64,000 nt of DNA from Nocardioides gilvus (lineage in GTDB: Bacteria; Actinomycetota; Actinomycetes; Propionibacteriales; Nocardioidaceae), in NCBI RefSeq assembly GCF_003194605.1, contig NZ_QHKY01000007.1:1-64000 (forward strand). The letters run 5' to 3'. Positions 1 to 7,343 of this stretch are shown here, piece by piece. The first letter of the stretch is position 1. The number at the start of each line of letters is the position of its first letter. A program made the translations under genes and the position numbers. The notes below the pieces were generated by a model, which made no database searches, was not told where the DNA came from, and saw only the letters and a program-made list of their open reading frames with translations.

Positions 1-274
1 GGTGGGGGTGGGGTCAACCGTGGGGGTCGGGTCGACGGTGGGGGTGGGCTCGACGGTGGGTGTCGGCTCCGCGGTGGGGGTCGGGTCGACGGTGGGGGTG
101 GGGTCAACCGTGGGGGTCGGGTCGACGGTGGGGGTGGGCTCGACGGTGGGTGTCGGCTCCGCGGTGGGGGTGGGCTCGACGGTGGGGGTCGGCTCCGCGG
201 TGGGGGTCGGGTCGACGGTGGGGGTCGGCTCCGCGGTGGGAGTCGGCTCCGCGGTGGGAGTGGGCTCGACGGTG
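1..274 (-). repeat. 18-bp coding tandem repeat, about 15 copies, with 90-bp higher-order period
   Basis: Each 18-bp unit encodes PTPT(V/A)(D/E) in the minus-strand sigma-like gene. About 15 units lie in the window. The variant ggtcaaccg recurs at 12-20 and 102-110, showing a 90-bp (five-unit) higher-order duplication. The array probably continues beyond base 1. Such Pro-Thr stalks are typical of wall-spanning or cell-surface linkers. Confidence 0.9.
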
Positions 275-1602
275 GGATCAGTCGGCGGCTGGGGCGAAGG
301 CGTACGCGAGGGCTGCGGCGCGGGGCTCGGGAGCAGGGGAGGAGCAGGCGTAGGAGCTGGCTCCGGCGCAGGGAGGGGCGGTGTGTCGGCGTCTCCGCCC
401 CCGTCGGAGGATCCGTCTCCGGGCCCGTTGCCCGGTGCGTCGGAGGCGACCGGTGCTTCCGGAAGCACCTCGAGCGGCACCCCGGGAGACGGGATCTGTG
501 GCAGGAGGGACGCCAACAGCGGAAGGGGGATAGTGCTGGCCGCGTCGTCCTCGGTCTCGTCGAGGTCGTCCTCATCGCCGGCGACCGAACTCGGACCTTC
601 GGCCGAGGGTGAAGCCGCCAGCACGTTCCCTGCAGGCGGCTGTCCGCCGATGGGCGGCGCGTTGTTCGGCATGGCCGTGACGATGGCCGCCACCGCAGCG
701 CCGGTGACGACGACCCCCGCCACTCCGGCCGCAGCCGAGACACCCGCATTGCCGACCACCACGTCGCGGATCCGTCCCACCAGGGCACTGAGCGCGCCCG
801 CGGACACTGTGCCGCCCCCTGCTGAGGCCAGGTATCCCGTTGCCAGCCCACCGAGCAGCAGGGGAGCAAGAACTCCGGCAAGGTTGGAGTTGACCTCGGT
901 CAGCTCCAGGTAGATCGCGGCGCAGGGACGACACTCCTTGATGTGAGACTCCAACTTCTTGGAGTCGCGGCGTGACGTGCCGTCGCGGATATGCGCCCCC
1001 ATCGTCCGGTGCGCCCAGCGGCACTCGTCTCCCTCGATCGCCTGGGCGTGCTCGGTGAGGAAGGCCTGGCGCAAACCTTCTCGGGCCCGGTAGGCCAACG
1101 CCGAGACGGAGTTCGGGCTCATCCCCAGGAGTGGTGCGACGTCGGCGGGCTTGGCCCCCTCGACCTCGGTGTGCCACAGCACCAACTGCCAGCGCTCCGG
1201 CAGCGACGCGAACGCACGGGCAGCGGCAGCGTTCTCGAAGCCTTCTACAGCGGTGTCGTGGAACGGCACCCCGGGAGCGAAGGACTCCAGGTCGTCGGTC
1301 GGGCGCACCTTGTGGCCGGCCCGGTGCCGGTCGACGCTGACGCTGCGCAGGGCCGTGAGGAGGTAGGCGCGGAAGGAGACGTCGGGGCCCCCACCGCGCT
1401 GCAGGATGCCGAGCACCTTCGCGAAGGCGTCGGAGACCAGGTCATCGGCGTCAGGGCCGGTGGCCAGTTGACGCGAGAGACGGCGAGCTGATTCGACGTG
1501 GCGGGCATACAGGATCCCGTACGCCTCGAGGTCCCCGCCGCGTACGGCAGAGATGAGCTCGGCGTCGCCGGGTCCGTCGATTTTCAGTGGTGCAGAAGTC
1601 AC
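1..1602 (-). CDS. ECF-type sigma factor fused to zinc anti-sigma-like domain, membrane segments and Pro/Thr stalk (3' end off window)
   Basis: GTG start at 1602 with a GAGGTG ribosome site five bases upstream; 534 codons are visible and the frame is open at the left edge. Sigma region 2 lies at about residues 20-90 and region 4 at about 130-185 (LPERWQLVLW, then a helix-turn-helix). A zinc-binding HxxxCxxC signature follows (H220, C224, C227), as in ZAS anti-sigma domains. Hydrophobic segments lie at about 241-259 and 285-310. The rest is Pro/Thr/Glu-rich and ends in PTPT(V/A)(D/E) repeats. Inference: a sigma factor tethered to the membrane with an extracellular stalk, resembling actinobacterial ECF groups with long C-terminal extensions. 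Sigma identity is sure; the sensing role is not. Confidence 0.85.
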   Translation of the reverse strand, partial: MTSAPLKIDGPGDAELISAVRGGDLEAYGILYARHVESARRLSRQLATGPDADDLVSDAFAKVLGILQRGGGPDVSFRAYLLTALRSVSVDRHRAGHKVRPTDDLESFAPGVPFHDTAVEGFENAAAARAFASLPERWQLVLWHTEVEGAKPADVAPLLGMSPNSVSALAYRAREGLRQAFLTEHAQAIEGDECRWAHRTMGAHIRDGTSRRDSKKLESHIKECRPCAAIYLELTEVNSNLAGVLAPLLLGGLATGYLASAGGGTVSAGALSALVGRIRDVVVGNAGVSAAAGVAGVVVTGAAVAAIVTAMPNNAPPIGGQPPAGNVLAASPSAEGPSSVAGDEDDLDETEDDAASTIPLPLLASLLPQIPSPGVPLEVLPEAPVASDAPGNGPGDGSSDGGGDADTPPLPAPEPAPTPAPPLLPSPAPQPSRTPSPQPPTDPTVEPTPTAEPTPTAEPTPTVDPTPTAEPTPTVEPTPTAEPTPTVEPTPTVDPTPTVDPTPTVDPTPTAEPTPTVEPTPTVDPTPTVDPTPT

Positions 1603-1789
1603 AGCACCACCTCGGGTCGGGGACGTGTCGCTGCCGCAGTTCTTTCAGAGTAGCCAGAATTCACCCCTCTGCGCTCCTACTGGGCCGAGATTTCTTTACT
1701 TGTAGGTGCGTCATGGGAGTCCACCACCCACGTCACCTTCCTGAGTCGCCTCGCAGGGGCAGTCGGGCAGCAGGGGAGGTGAGAGGGCG

Positions 1790-2545
1790 ATGGGGATGTT
1801 CACCGCGCGCAGCAAGCAGCGGTCCGCAGACGCCGTCCGCTCCCCGGCCACACCCATGGACACACCCGGGGACATGGGGTTTCCGGTGGAGTTCGAAGCC
1901 GTGGGTGAGGCCTTGGTGGTCGAGGAGTGCCCACTCGCCTCCTGCGAGGCGACCGGTCGGGTGATGGCCGCGGACGGCGCCTCGGTGGACGAGGCGCTGT
2001 TCGGGCTGCGCGCGACCTGGCAACTCGTCCGGGGGCAGGATCCCGACTTCGAGGCGACCGTTGCCCTGGCACGCGCGTGGGGCGAGGAGACGCTCTCCCA
2101 CGTCAACCAGCTCAGCTGTGAAGACCCCTTGACCGGGCTCGCCTCGCTGCCACACGTGCGTACGATCGTTGCCGGCCTGTACCGGGCCGAGATGCGCGGA
2201 GGCGCACACCCCCGCGACTCCCATGCCCTGGTCGTTGTCGACCTTCTCGCGCTCCCGGGTGCCCGCCCTCCGCGGGACCCGTTCGGGGGCGCGCTGCGCC
2301 TCATGTCCCTGGGGGAGTCGGCGCAGGCGGTCTTCGGTCGGGCCGAGGTGATTGCGAGACTCACTCCCCAGCGCATCGTTGTGCTCGCCCTGCGTGAGTC
2401 CCGGCTCGGGGTCCGGGTCCGGCTGCTGCGGCGCCTCATCGAGGGCATGGAACTGGACGGTTATGGGCCTCGTATCTGGATCGAAGGCCTGCCCGCCTCT
2501 GAAACGGCCTCGCGCCACTTGCTCGACGAGCTCGCGCGCCGCTGA
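1790..2545 (+). CDS. degenerate GGDEF-like domain protein
   Basis: 251 residues; ATG at 1790 preceded by GGGGAGG at 1773-1779; ATG 1796 is an alternative. Residues about 108-125 contain DPLTGLASLPHVR, which matches the conserved start of diguanylate cyclase (GGDEF) domains (DPLTGLxNRR). The GGDEF active-site signature itself is absent, and the matching strand reads PQRIVVLALRES. Synthesis of c-di-GMP is therefore unlikely. It may be a regulatory or structural descendant. It is divergent from the sigma-like gene, with 187 bp between them. Confidence 0.6.
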   Translation: MGMFTARSKQRSADAVRSPATPMDTPGDMGFPVEFEAVGEALVVEECPLASCEATGRVMAADGASVDEALFGLRATWQLVRGQDPDFEATVALARAWGEETLSHVNQLSCEDPLTGLASLPHVRTIVAGLYRAEMRGGAHPRDSHALVVVDLLALPGARPPRDPFGGALRLMSLGESAQAVFGRAEVIARLTPQRIVVLALRESRLGVRVRLLRRLIEGMELDGYGPRIWIEGLPASETASRHLLDELARR

Positions 2546-2561
2546 GGCACAGGGGTCCGAC

Positions 2562-2567
2562 TAGGGT
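2562..2567 (+). promoter_or_regulatory. -10 element TAGGGT of a leaderless gene
   Basis: TAGGGT lies six bases before ATG 2574, the spacing expected when transcription starts at the start codon. It supports ATG 2574 rather than GTG 2568 as the SRAP start. Confidence 0.6.
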
Positions 2568-2573
2568 GTGGCC

Positions 2574-3332
2574 ATGTGCGGACGGTACGCATCGAGTCAA
2601 CGGCCCGAGGACCTCGTCGAGGAGTTCGAGGTCGTCGACAATCGCGTGCCCACGCCCCTCGAGCCCGATTGGAACGTCGCGCCCACCAAAGAGGTGTATG
2701 CCGTCCTGGAACGCCCCAGCCGCACGGACGCCGACGGGGTCGAGCACCCGACGCAGCGTCAGTTGCGGACCCTGACCTGGGGGTTGGTGCCGTCCTGGGC
2801 CAAGGACCCGGGGATCGGCAGTCGGATGATCAACGCACGGATGGAGACCGCTGCGGAGAAGCCGGCGTTCCGCAAGGCGATGCGGGCTCGGCGCTGCCTC
2901 CTGCCCGCCGACGGCTACTACGAGTGGTACGTGACCGAGGCGACGACAGCCACCGGTCAACCGACCAAGCAGCCGTACTTCATCTCTCCAGCCGACGGGG
3001 GAGTACTGGCGATGGCCGGGCTCTTCGAGATCTGGCGTGACCCCGAACGATCCGACGACGATCCTGACCGGTTCCGATGGACCTGCACAGTGCTGACCAC
3101 CGCGGCCACCGACGACCTCGGGCGCATCCACGACAGGATGCCGCTGATGGTGGAGCGCGATGCCTGGAGCCCTTGGTTGGACCCCACCCTGGACGGGGTG
3201 GAGGAGGCCCGGTCCCTGCTCGTGCCGGCAGCCCCCGGCCGGCTCCGCGCCTACCCGGTGTCGGCGGTCGTGGGCAACGTACGCAACAACGGACCACACC
3301 TGGTCGAACCGTTGTCGTTGAGCGAGGAGTGA
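2574..3332 (+). CDS. SOS response-associated peptidase (SRAP/HMCES/YedK family)
   Basis: Starts MCGRYASS. In this family the initiator Met is removed so that Cys2 becomes the N-terminal nucleophile, which crosslinks to abasic sites in single-stranded DNA and shields them. This fixes the start at ATG 2574; the in-frame GTG 2568 would bury the Cys. Other family features are WNVAPT near residue 37, NARMETAAEKPAFR and the ADGYYEW segment near residue 110, and a late H (IHDRMPLM). Length of 252 aa is normal. Likely role: abasic-site DNA-protein crosslink repair in the cytoplasm. Confidence 0.93.
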   Translation: MCGRYASSQRPEDLVEEFEVVDNRVPTPLEPDWNVAPTKEVYAVLERPSRTDADGVEHPTQRQLRTLTWGLVPSWAKDPGIGSRMINARMETAAEKPAFRKAMRARRCLLPADGYYEWYVTEATTATGQPTKQPYFISPADGGVLAMAGLFEIWRDPERSDDDPDRFRWTCTVLTTAATDDLGRIHDRMPLMVERDAWSPWLDPTLDGVEEARSLLVPAAPGRLRAYPVSAVVGNVRNNGPHLVEPLSLSEE

Positions 3333-3335
3333 GAC

Positions 3336-4106
3336 GTGGAACCGATTGAGGAACTCATCGACACACCGCGAGGGGAAGGGCGGCTCCTGACGTACGCGGC
3401 TGACAAGCCGGCCGCGGTGCTGCTGCTCAGCCACGGTGCGGGCGGCGGGGTGGACGCCCCGGACCTGATGGCGCTGGCCGAGGCGCTGCCCCGGCAGGGC
3501 GTGAGCGTCGTCCTCTTCGAGCAGCCCTGGCGTCGCGCCGGCCGGAAGGTCGCCACGCCCCCGCCCACGCTCGACGAAGCCTTTCTGGCAGCGGCAGCGG
3601 CACTGCCCCGGACCGGGCTTCCGTTGATCGTCGGGGGGCGTTCGGCCGGGGCCCGCTCTGCGGCTCGTACGGCGCTGCAGATCGGGGCCAGCGGTTGCCT
3701 GGCGCTCTCCTTCCCCCTGCACCCTCCGGGCAGGCCGGACAAGTCCCGGGTCGCGGAGCTGCACGGAGCCGAGGTCACCACGTTGGTGGTGCAGGGCGAG
3801 CGGGACACCTTCGGCAGCCCGGCGGAGTTCCCCGATGACGTCGACGTGTGCGTGATCCCGTTCGCGGACCACTCGTTGAAGGTGCCGAAGCGCGCGCCCA
3901 TCGGTCAGGACGAGGCCTGGGCGATCGTCATCGAGGCGACGCTCGAGTGGATCGTGCGCGAAGCGGCAGGGGCCGCAGTGGGGAACGAAGCGGCAGGGGC
4001 CGCAGTGGGGAACGAAGCGGCAGGGGCCGCAGTGGGGAACGAAGCGGCAGGGGCCGCAGTGGGGAACGAAGCGGCAGGGGCCGCAGTGGGGAATGATCCG
4101 CGATGA
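3336..4106 (+). CDS. alpha/beta hydrolase (KANL3/Tex30, dienelactone-hydrolase-like) with repeat C-terminus
   Basis: Starts GTG 3336, three bases after the SRAP stop. LLLSHGAGGG near residue 32 is the oxyanion region and GGRSAGARSA near residue 107 is the nucleophile elbow (Ser). A late D (GERDTF) and H (FADHSLKV) complete a catalytic triad. The family core ends near WIVR; after it come five exact EAAGAAVGN repeats encoded by the 27-bp array, then DPR and stop. Substrate unknown. The repeat tail is not part of the normal fold. The 3' end overlaps the proposed sigR promoter. Confidence 0.8.
   Translation: MEPIEELIDTPRGEGRLLTYAADKPAAVLLLSHGAGGGVDAPDLMALAEALPRQGVSVVLFEQPWRRAGRKVATPPPTLDEAFLAAAAALPRTGLPLIVGGRSAGARSAARTALQIGASGCLALSFPLHPPGRPDKSRVAELHGAEVTTLVVQGERDTFGSPAEFPDDVDVCVIPFADHSLKVPKRAPIGQDEAWAIVIEATLEWIVREAAGAAVGNEAAGAAVGNEAAGAAVGNEAAGAAVGNEAAGAAVGNDPR
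3960..4094 (+). repeat. five 27-bp tandem repeats carrying hairpins and GGGGAA motifs
   Basis: Copies at 3960-3986, 3987-4013, 4014-4040, 4041-4067 and 4068-4094 are identical except the last base (c to t in copy 5). Each holds GCGGC-AGGG-GCCGC, a 5-bp stem with 4-base loop, and ends in GGGGAAC or GGGGAAT. That ending matches the -35 element of SigR/SigE-type ECF promoters. In frame it encodes EAAGAAVGN. Confidence 0.95.
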
Positions 4107-4115
4107 CGTCGTGTT
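4090..4115 (+). promoter_or_regulatory. SigR-type promoter (GGAAT-N18-GTT), probable sigR autoregulation
   Basis: GGAAT at 4090-4094, an 18-base spacer, then GTT at 4113-4115. This is the consensus of Streptomyces SigR and mycobacterial SigH promoters. Start of transcription is expected near 4122, just after the hydrolase stop at 4104-4106. The -35 is the end of the fifth 27-bp repeat, with C changed to T. Confidence 0.75.
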
Positions 4116-4172
4116 GTGCCTGTCGTGCTGGAGACGCTGACCAACCCCGAGACGACGGTAGTGTGGGACTCG

Positions 4173-4787
4173 ATGACTGACTCCCTGACCGAAGAGACCG
4201 ACGCGCAGCGCTCCGAGCGCTTCGAGCGCGATGCTCTGCAGTACCTCGACCAGCTCTACTCGGCGGCCATGCGGATGACCCGCAACCCCACGGACGCCGA
4301 GGACCTCGTCCAGGAGACCTATGCGAAGGCCTTCTCCGCCTTCCACCAGTTCAAGCCGGGGACCAACCTCAAGGCCTGGCTGTACCGGATCCTCACCAAC
4401 ACCTTCATCAACATCTACCGCAAGAAGCAGCGTCAGCCGCAGCAGTCGATGGCCGACAACGTGGAGGACTGGCAGCTCGCGCGTGCCGAGTCACACACCT
4501 CAGGTGGCCTGAAGTCGGCCGAGACCGAGGCGCTCGAAGGACTGCCCGACTCCGAGGTGAAGGACGCGCTGCAGCGTCTCCCCGAGGAGTTCCGTCTGGC
4601 CGTCTATCTCGCTGACGTCGAGGGGTTCGCCTACAAGGAGATCGCAGAGATCATGGAGACGCCGATCGGCACCGTGATGTCGCGACTGCACCGGGGGCGG
4701 CGCCAGTTGCGGGACATGCTGAGTGACTACGTACGGGAGAACGACCTGATCCCGGTGGGCACGTCGCAGAAGGGTGAGGGCAAGTGA
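4173..4787 (+). CDS. sigR: RNA polymerase sigma factor SigR/SigH (thiol-oxidative stress)
   Basis: Region 2 holds [18 protein letters not shown] and [14 protein letters not shown]; region 4 holds [17 protein letters not shown] and the helix-turn-helix around [15 protein letters not shown]. This is the signature of the SigR/SigH/RpoE group that directs thioredoxin, mycothiol and protein quality-control genes. ATG 4173 gives 204 aa. In-frame GTGs at 4116, 4125 and 4161 would give longer forms, but 4116 lies upstream of the predicted transcription start. Streptomyces SigR is known to have a longer unstable isoform, so a second start is plausible. It overlaps rsrA by four bases. Confidence 0.93.
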   Translation: MTDSLTEETDAQRSERFERDALQYLDQLYSAAMRMTRNPTDAEDLVQETYAKAFSAFHQFKPGTNLKAWLYRILTNTFINIYRKKQRQPQQSMADNVEDWQLARAESHTSGGLKSAETEALEGLPDSEVKDALQRLPEEFRLAVYLADVEGFAYKEIAEIMETPIGTVMSRLHRGRRQLRDMLSDYVRENDLIPVGTSQKGEGK

Positions 4788-5041
4788 GCCACGACGACCA
4801 GGGGTGCGCCGACTACCTCGAGCGCATCGTCTACTTCCTCGACAACGAGTTGGACGAGGCGGACTGCAGTGTCGTCCAGCAGCACCTGGACGAATGCGGT
4901 CCGTGCCTGAACAAGTACGACCTGCAGAAGACGGTGAAGACGATCGTGGCCCGTTCCTGCAGCGAATCGGCGCCGCAGAGCCTCCGCGAGCGGGTGCTGG
5001 TCGAGATCCGAGAGGTCCAGCTCCGCATCTCCGAGGGCTGA
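4784..5041 (+). CDS. rsrA: mycothiol-system anti-sigma factor RsrA
   Basis: 85 aa; GTG 4784 overlaps the sigR stop (GTGA). Zinc ligands C8, H34, C38 and C41 match the ZAS pattern of Streptomyces RsrA with a three-residue offset. There, zinc release and a Cys-Cys disulfide free SigR under thiol oxidation. C28 is an additional Cys, also seen in the family. Cotranscribed with sigR, so the pair forms a redox switch with feedback through the upstream promoter. Confidence 0.95.
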   Translation: MSHDDQGCADYLERIVYFLDNELDEADCSVVQQHLDECGPCLNKYDLQKTVKTIVARSCSESAPQSLRERVLVEIREVQLRISEG

Positions 5042-5133
5042 GCAAGGCCGCTGCGCAGGTCCCGGAGGCCCTGATTGGCGCCGTGACCACTACGTTTGAG
5101 AGGATGTCGGCACTGACATCCAGGAGGATCACC

Positions 5134-5208
5134 ATGGGTAAGACCGGACGCAAGCGCCGCGCTCGTCGCAAGAAGGGCGCGAACCACGGCAAGCGCCCCA
5201 ACGCCTGA
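5134..5208 (+). CDS. ribosomal protein bL37 (24 aa)
   Basis: Encodes a 24-residue, Lys/Arg-rich peptide beginning MGKTGRKRRA and ending ANHGKRPNA, with a strong AGGAGGA ribosome site at 5121-5127. The ANHGKRPN ending matches actinobacterial bL37, the small large-subunit protein first seen in mycobacterial ribosome structures. It sits after rsrA and before a strong terminator, and is too short for usual gene callers. Confidence 0.85.
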   Translation: MGKTGRKRRARRKKGANHGKRPNA

Positions 5209-5223
5209 GCGCTGACAAGCACC

Positions 5224-5256
5224 AGGACCCCCGAGCCATCCGGCGCCGGGGGTCCT
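5224..5256 (+). terminator. intrinsic terminator after the sigR-rsrA-bL37 unit
   Basis: Ten-base perfect stem AGGACCCCCG (5224-5233) with CGGGGGTCCT (5247-5256), 13-base loop, followed by TTTG. It may also serve the leftward thioesterase gene that ends at 5273. Confidence 0.8.
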
Positions 5257-5272
5257 TTGCTGTGTTGGGTCG

Positions 5273-5659
5273 TCAGCTCAGCCGGGACATGAACTTCTCG
5301 GTGTCGACCACGACCCGGGTGATCTCGCCGGACCCCACCACCTGGACAGGCTTGTCGTTGACGACGTTGCGCGCGGAGACCGTGAAGCGATGCAGCCGCC
5401 CGTCGACGTAGGCGAGAGAGACCTGGACCTCCACCTCGGCGCCCACCGCGCTCGGAGCCAGGTGCTCGACGTCGATGCGGGTCCCGACGCTGGTCCCGCC
5501 GGAGGGCAGGGAGGGGCCGATCGCCTCGCAGGTCACCGCCTCCATCCAGGCGATGAGTCGTGGCGTCCCGAGGACGGGCAGCGTGCCACTGCCCACGGCC
5601 AGCGCCGTGTCATCGGCTGCAACGGTGAAACGACGGGTCAGGTACGGCGAGGTGTCCAT
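5273..5659 (-). CDS. hotdog-fold thioesterase (fluoroacetyl-CoA thioesterase FlK-like)
   Basis: About 128 aa with hotdog signatures: TPRLIAWMEAVTCEA, then GTSVGTRIDVEHLAPS and a final strand near VVGSGEITRVVV. Such proteins hydrolyse acyl-CoA thioesters. ATG 5659 is chosen; ATG 5671 is in frame but directly abuts GAGGG, leaving no ribosome spacing. It follows the ThDP enzyme by about 15 bases and is very likely cotranscribed. Substrate not determinable; a short or toxic acyl-CoA is possible by family analogy. Confidence 0.8.
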   Translation of the reverse strand: MDTSPYLTRRFTVAADDTALAVGSGTLPVLGTPRLIAWMEAVTCEAIGPSLPSGGTSVGTRIDVEHLAPSAVGAEVEVQVSLAYVDGRLHRFTVSARNVVNDKPVQVVGSGEITRVVVDTEKFMSRLS

Positions 5660-5674
5660 GTCCGAGATCATCCC

Positions 5675-7333
5675 TCAGATGCCAAATGTGTTGCGGGGAT
5701 AGGCCGCCTCGACGTCAGTGATGACGTTCACGAGGTAGGGCACACCGGAGGCGTACGCCCGGTCGAGCGCCGGCCCGATCTGCTTCGGGTCGGTGACGGT
5801 CTCACCGGCCCCGCCCAAGGCCTTGACCACTCCGTCGTAGGCCGTGCGGGCGCCCAGGTCGGCGACCACGTCGTAGCCGTAGAGCATCTGCATGGGTCCC
5901 TTCTCCAGCCCCCACGCGGAGTTGTTGCCCATCACCATGACGACCGGCAGGTCGTGTCGCACCAATGTGTCGACGTCCATCAACGAGAAGCCTGCTGCCC
6001 CGTCGCCCAGCAGCAGCGTGACCTGGGCCGAGGGTCGGGCGATCCGAGCGGCGATGGCCGATCCGAGACCGGCACCGAGGCAGCCGTACGGGCCGGGATC
6101 CAGCCAGCCGCCGGGGCGCTGGGGCTCGACGAACTTGCCGGCGAAACTGACGAAGTCGCCGCCGTCCCCGATGACCACCGAGTCGTCCGCGAGCCGAGGA
6201 ACGAGCTCGCCGTAGATGCGGGCCGGGTGGATCGGGTCCGCCTCGGCGGTGAGGAGCAGGTGATCGCGTGCGGTGGCTGCCGCGACCGTCTCCTGGAGAC
6301 CGCTCACCCACGTCGACCAGACGGGCGGCGGCCCCGCGTGGTCGAAGGAGCTCGCGATTCCGTCCAGGGCCGCAGTGAGGTCACCCGACGCCGAGACGGC
6401 CAGTGAGGCGTGGGTCGAGACCTGGCCCGGGGAGTCGGCGACATGCACGACCTGGGCTAGGGGAGTGCCGTCCTTGCCTCCGAAGTTGCCGTAACCCAGA
6501 CGGAAGTCGAGCGGGGTGCCGACCACCACGACCAGGTCGGCGTGGCCCAGCGCCTGTCCACGCGCCTTGGTCACCAGCAGGGGATGACCTCCGGGGATCA
6601 CGCCACGACCCATGCCGTTGGTCAGCGTCGGGATGCCCAGAGCCTCGGTGAAGCGCAGCGCAGCCTCCTCGGCGCCGTCGGCCCAGACATCGGTTCCGAG
6701 TACGAGCACGGGGCGCTCAGAGCGCGCCAGCAGGCCTGCGATCCGGGCCAGGGCGTCGGTGTCGGGGGAGATTCGGTCGGCACCGGCGCCGGTCGGACTC
6801 GGGCCCTCGGCCGAGTTGAAGAACTCATCCATCGGGACGTCGACGAAGACTGGACCCCGGTGGGAGCTCCGTGCGGTGCGGAAGGCATCGTCCATGCCGC
6901 CCAGCACGTCACCCGCGGTGTGCAGCGTGCGCGCGTCCTTGGCGATCGAGGCGATGATCGGTGGCTGGTCCAACTCCTGCAGGCTGCCGGTGCCCCAACG
7001 GTTCTGCGGGGCACGTCCACCCACGACCACCATCGGTGAGCCGGCGAACTGCGCCTGCGCGATCGCACTGATGCCGTTGGTGACTCCGGGGCCCGCGGTC
7101 AGGACCGCGAGCCCGGGCGTACGGGTCAGTTTGCCGGTGGCCTCGGCGGCGAAGGCGGCCGTCTGTTCGTGTCGTACGTCGAGGAGTCGCATCGGTGGAT
7201 CGGCCTTGACGGCGCCGTCGTACATCGGGAAGACGTGTGCGCCCGACAGCGTGAACATGGTCTCGACGCCGTGGGAGCGCGCCGCCGCGACGGCCAGTTC
7301 GCCTGCATGGCCCTGGGTGGTCTCATCAGTCAT
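5675..7333 (-). CDS. thiamine-diphosphate enzyme, acetolactate synthase/2-hydroxyacyl-CoA lyase-like
   Basis: 552 aa. N-terminal ThDP-binding Pyr domain (about 8-175) with the catalytic Glu in RHEQTAAFAAEA; central domain about 195-330; C-terminal PP domain with the cofactor motif GDGAAGFSLMDVDTL and later NN (MGNNSAWGLEK). Overall it resembles actinobacterial IlvG-type proteins and oxalyl- or 2-hydroxyacyl-CoA lyases. It sits beside a thioesterase and no ilvN regulatory subunit. Branched-chain synthesis is therefore not assured; an acyl-CoA lyase role is a real alternative. Confidence 0.85.
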   Translation of the reverse strand: MTDETTQGHAGELAVAAARSHGVETMFTLSGAHVFPMYDGAVKADPPMRLLDVRHEQTAAFAAEATGKLTRTPGLAVLTAGPGVTNGISAIAQAQFAGSPMVVVGGRAPQNRWGTGSLQELDQPPIIASIAKDARTLHTAGDVLGGMDDAFRTARSSHRGPVFVDVPMDEFFNSAEGPSPTGAGADRISPDTDALARIAGLLARSERPVLVLGTDVWADGAEEAALRFTEALGIPTLTNGMGRGVIPGGHPLLVTKARGQALGHADLVVVVGTPLDFRLGYGNFGGKDGTPLAQVVHVADSPGQVSTHASLAVSASGDLTAALDGIASSFDHAGPPPVWSTWVSGLQETVAAATARDHLLLTAEADPIHPARIYGELVPRLADDSVVIGDGGDFVSFAGKFVEPQRPGGWLDPGPYGCLGAGLGSAIAARIARPSAQVTLLLGDGAAGFSLMDVDTLVRHDLPVVMVMGNNSAWGLEKGPMQMLYGYDVVADLGARTAYDGVVKALGGAGETVTDPKQIGPALDRAYASGVPYLVNVITDVEAAYPRNTFGI

Positions 7334-7343
7334 GTGACGCAGG

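Noticed and set aside
1-274. CRISPR-like repeat
   Set aside because: Direct repeats are contiguous with no spacers and lie in frame in a coding sequence.
2-913. Gly-Val repeat protein on the plus strand
   Set aside because: Shadow of the Pro-Thr repeat of the minus-strand sigma-like gene, which has domains and a ribosome site.
3905-4346. Cys-rich antisense frame (FVPHCGPCR repeats) across the 27-bp array
   Set aside because: It is the mirror of the hydrolase repeat in a long GC-driven shadow frame, with no start or ribosome site.
2436-4346. 636-aa minus-strand frame across SRAP, hydrolase and sigR
   Set aside because: Crosses three well-supported genes and has no domain.
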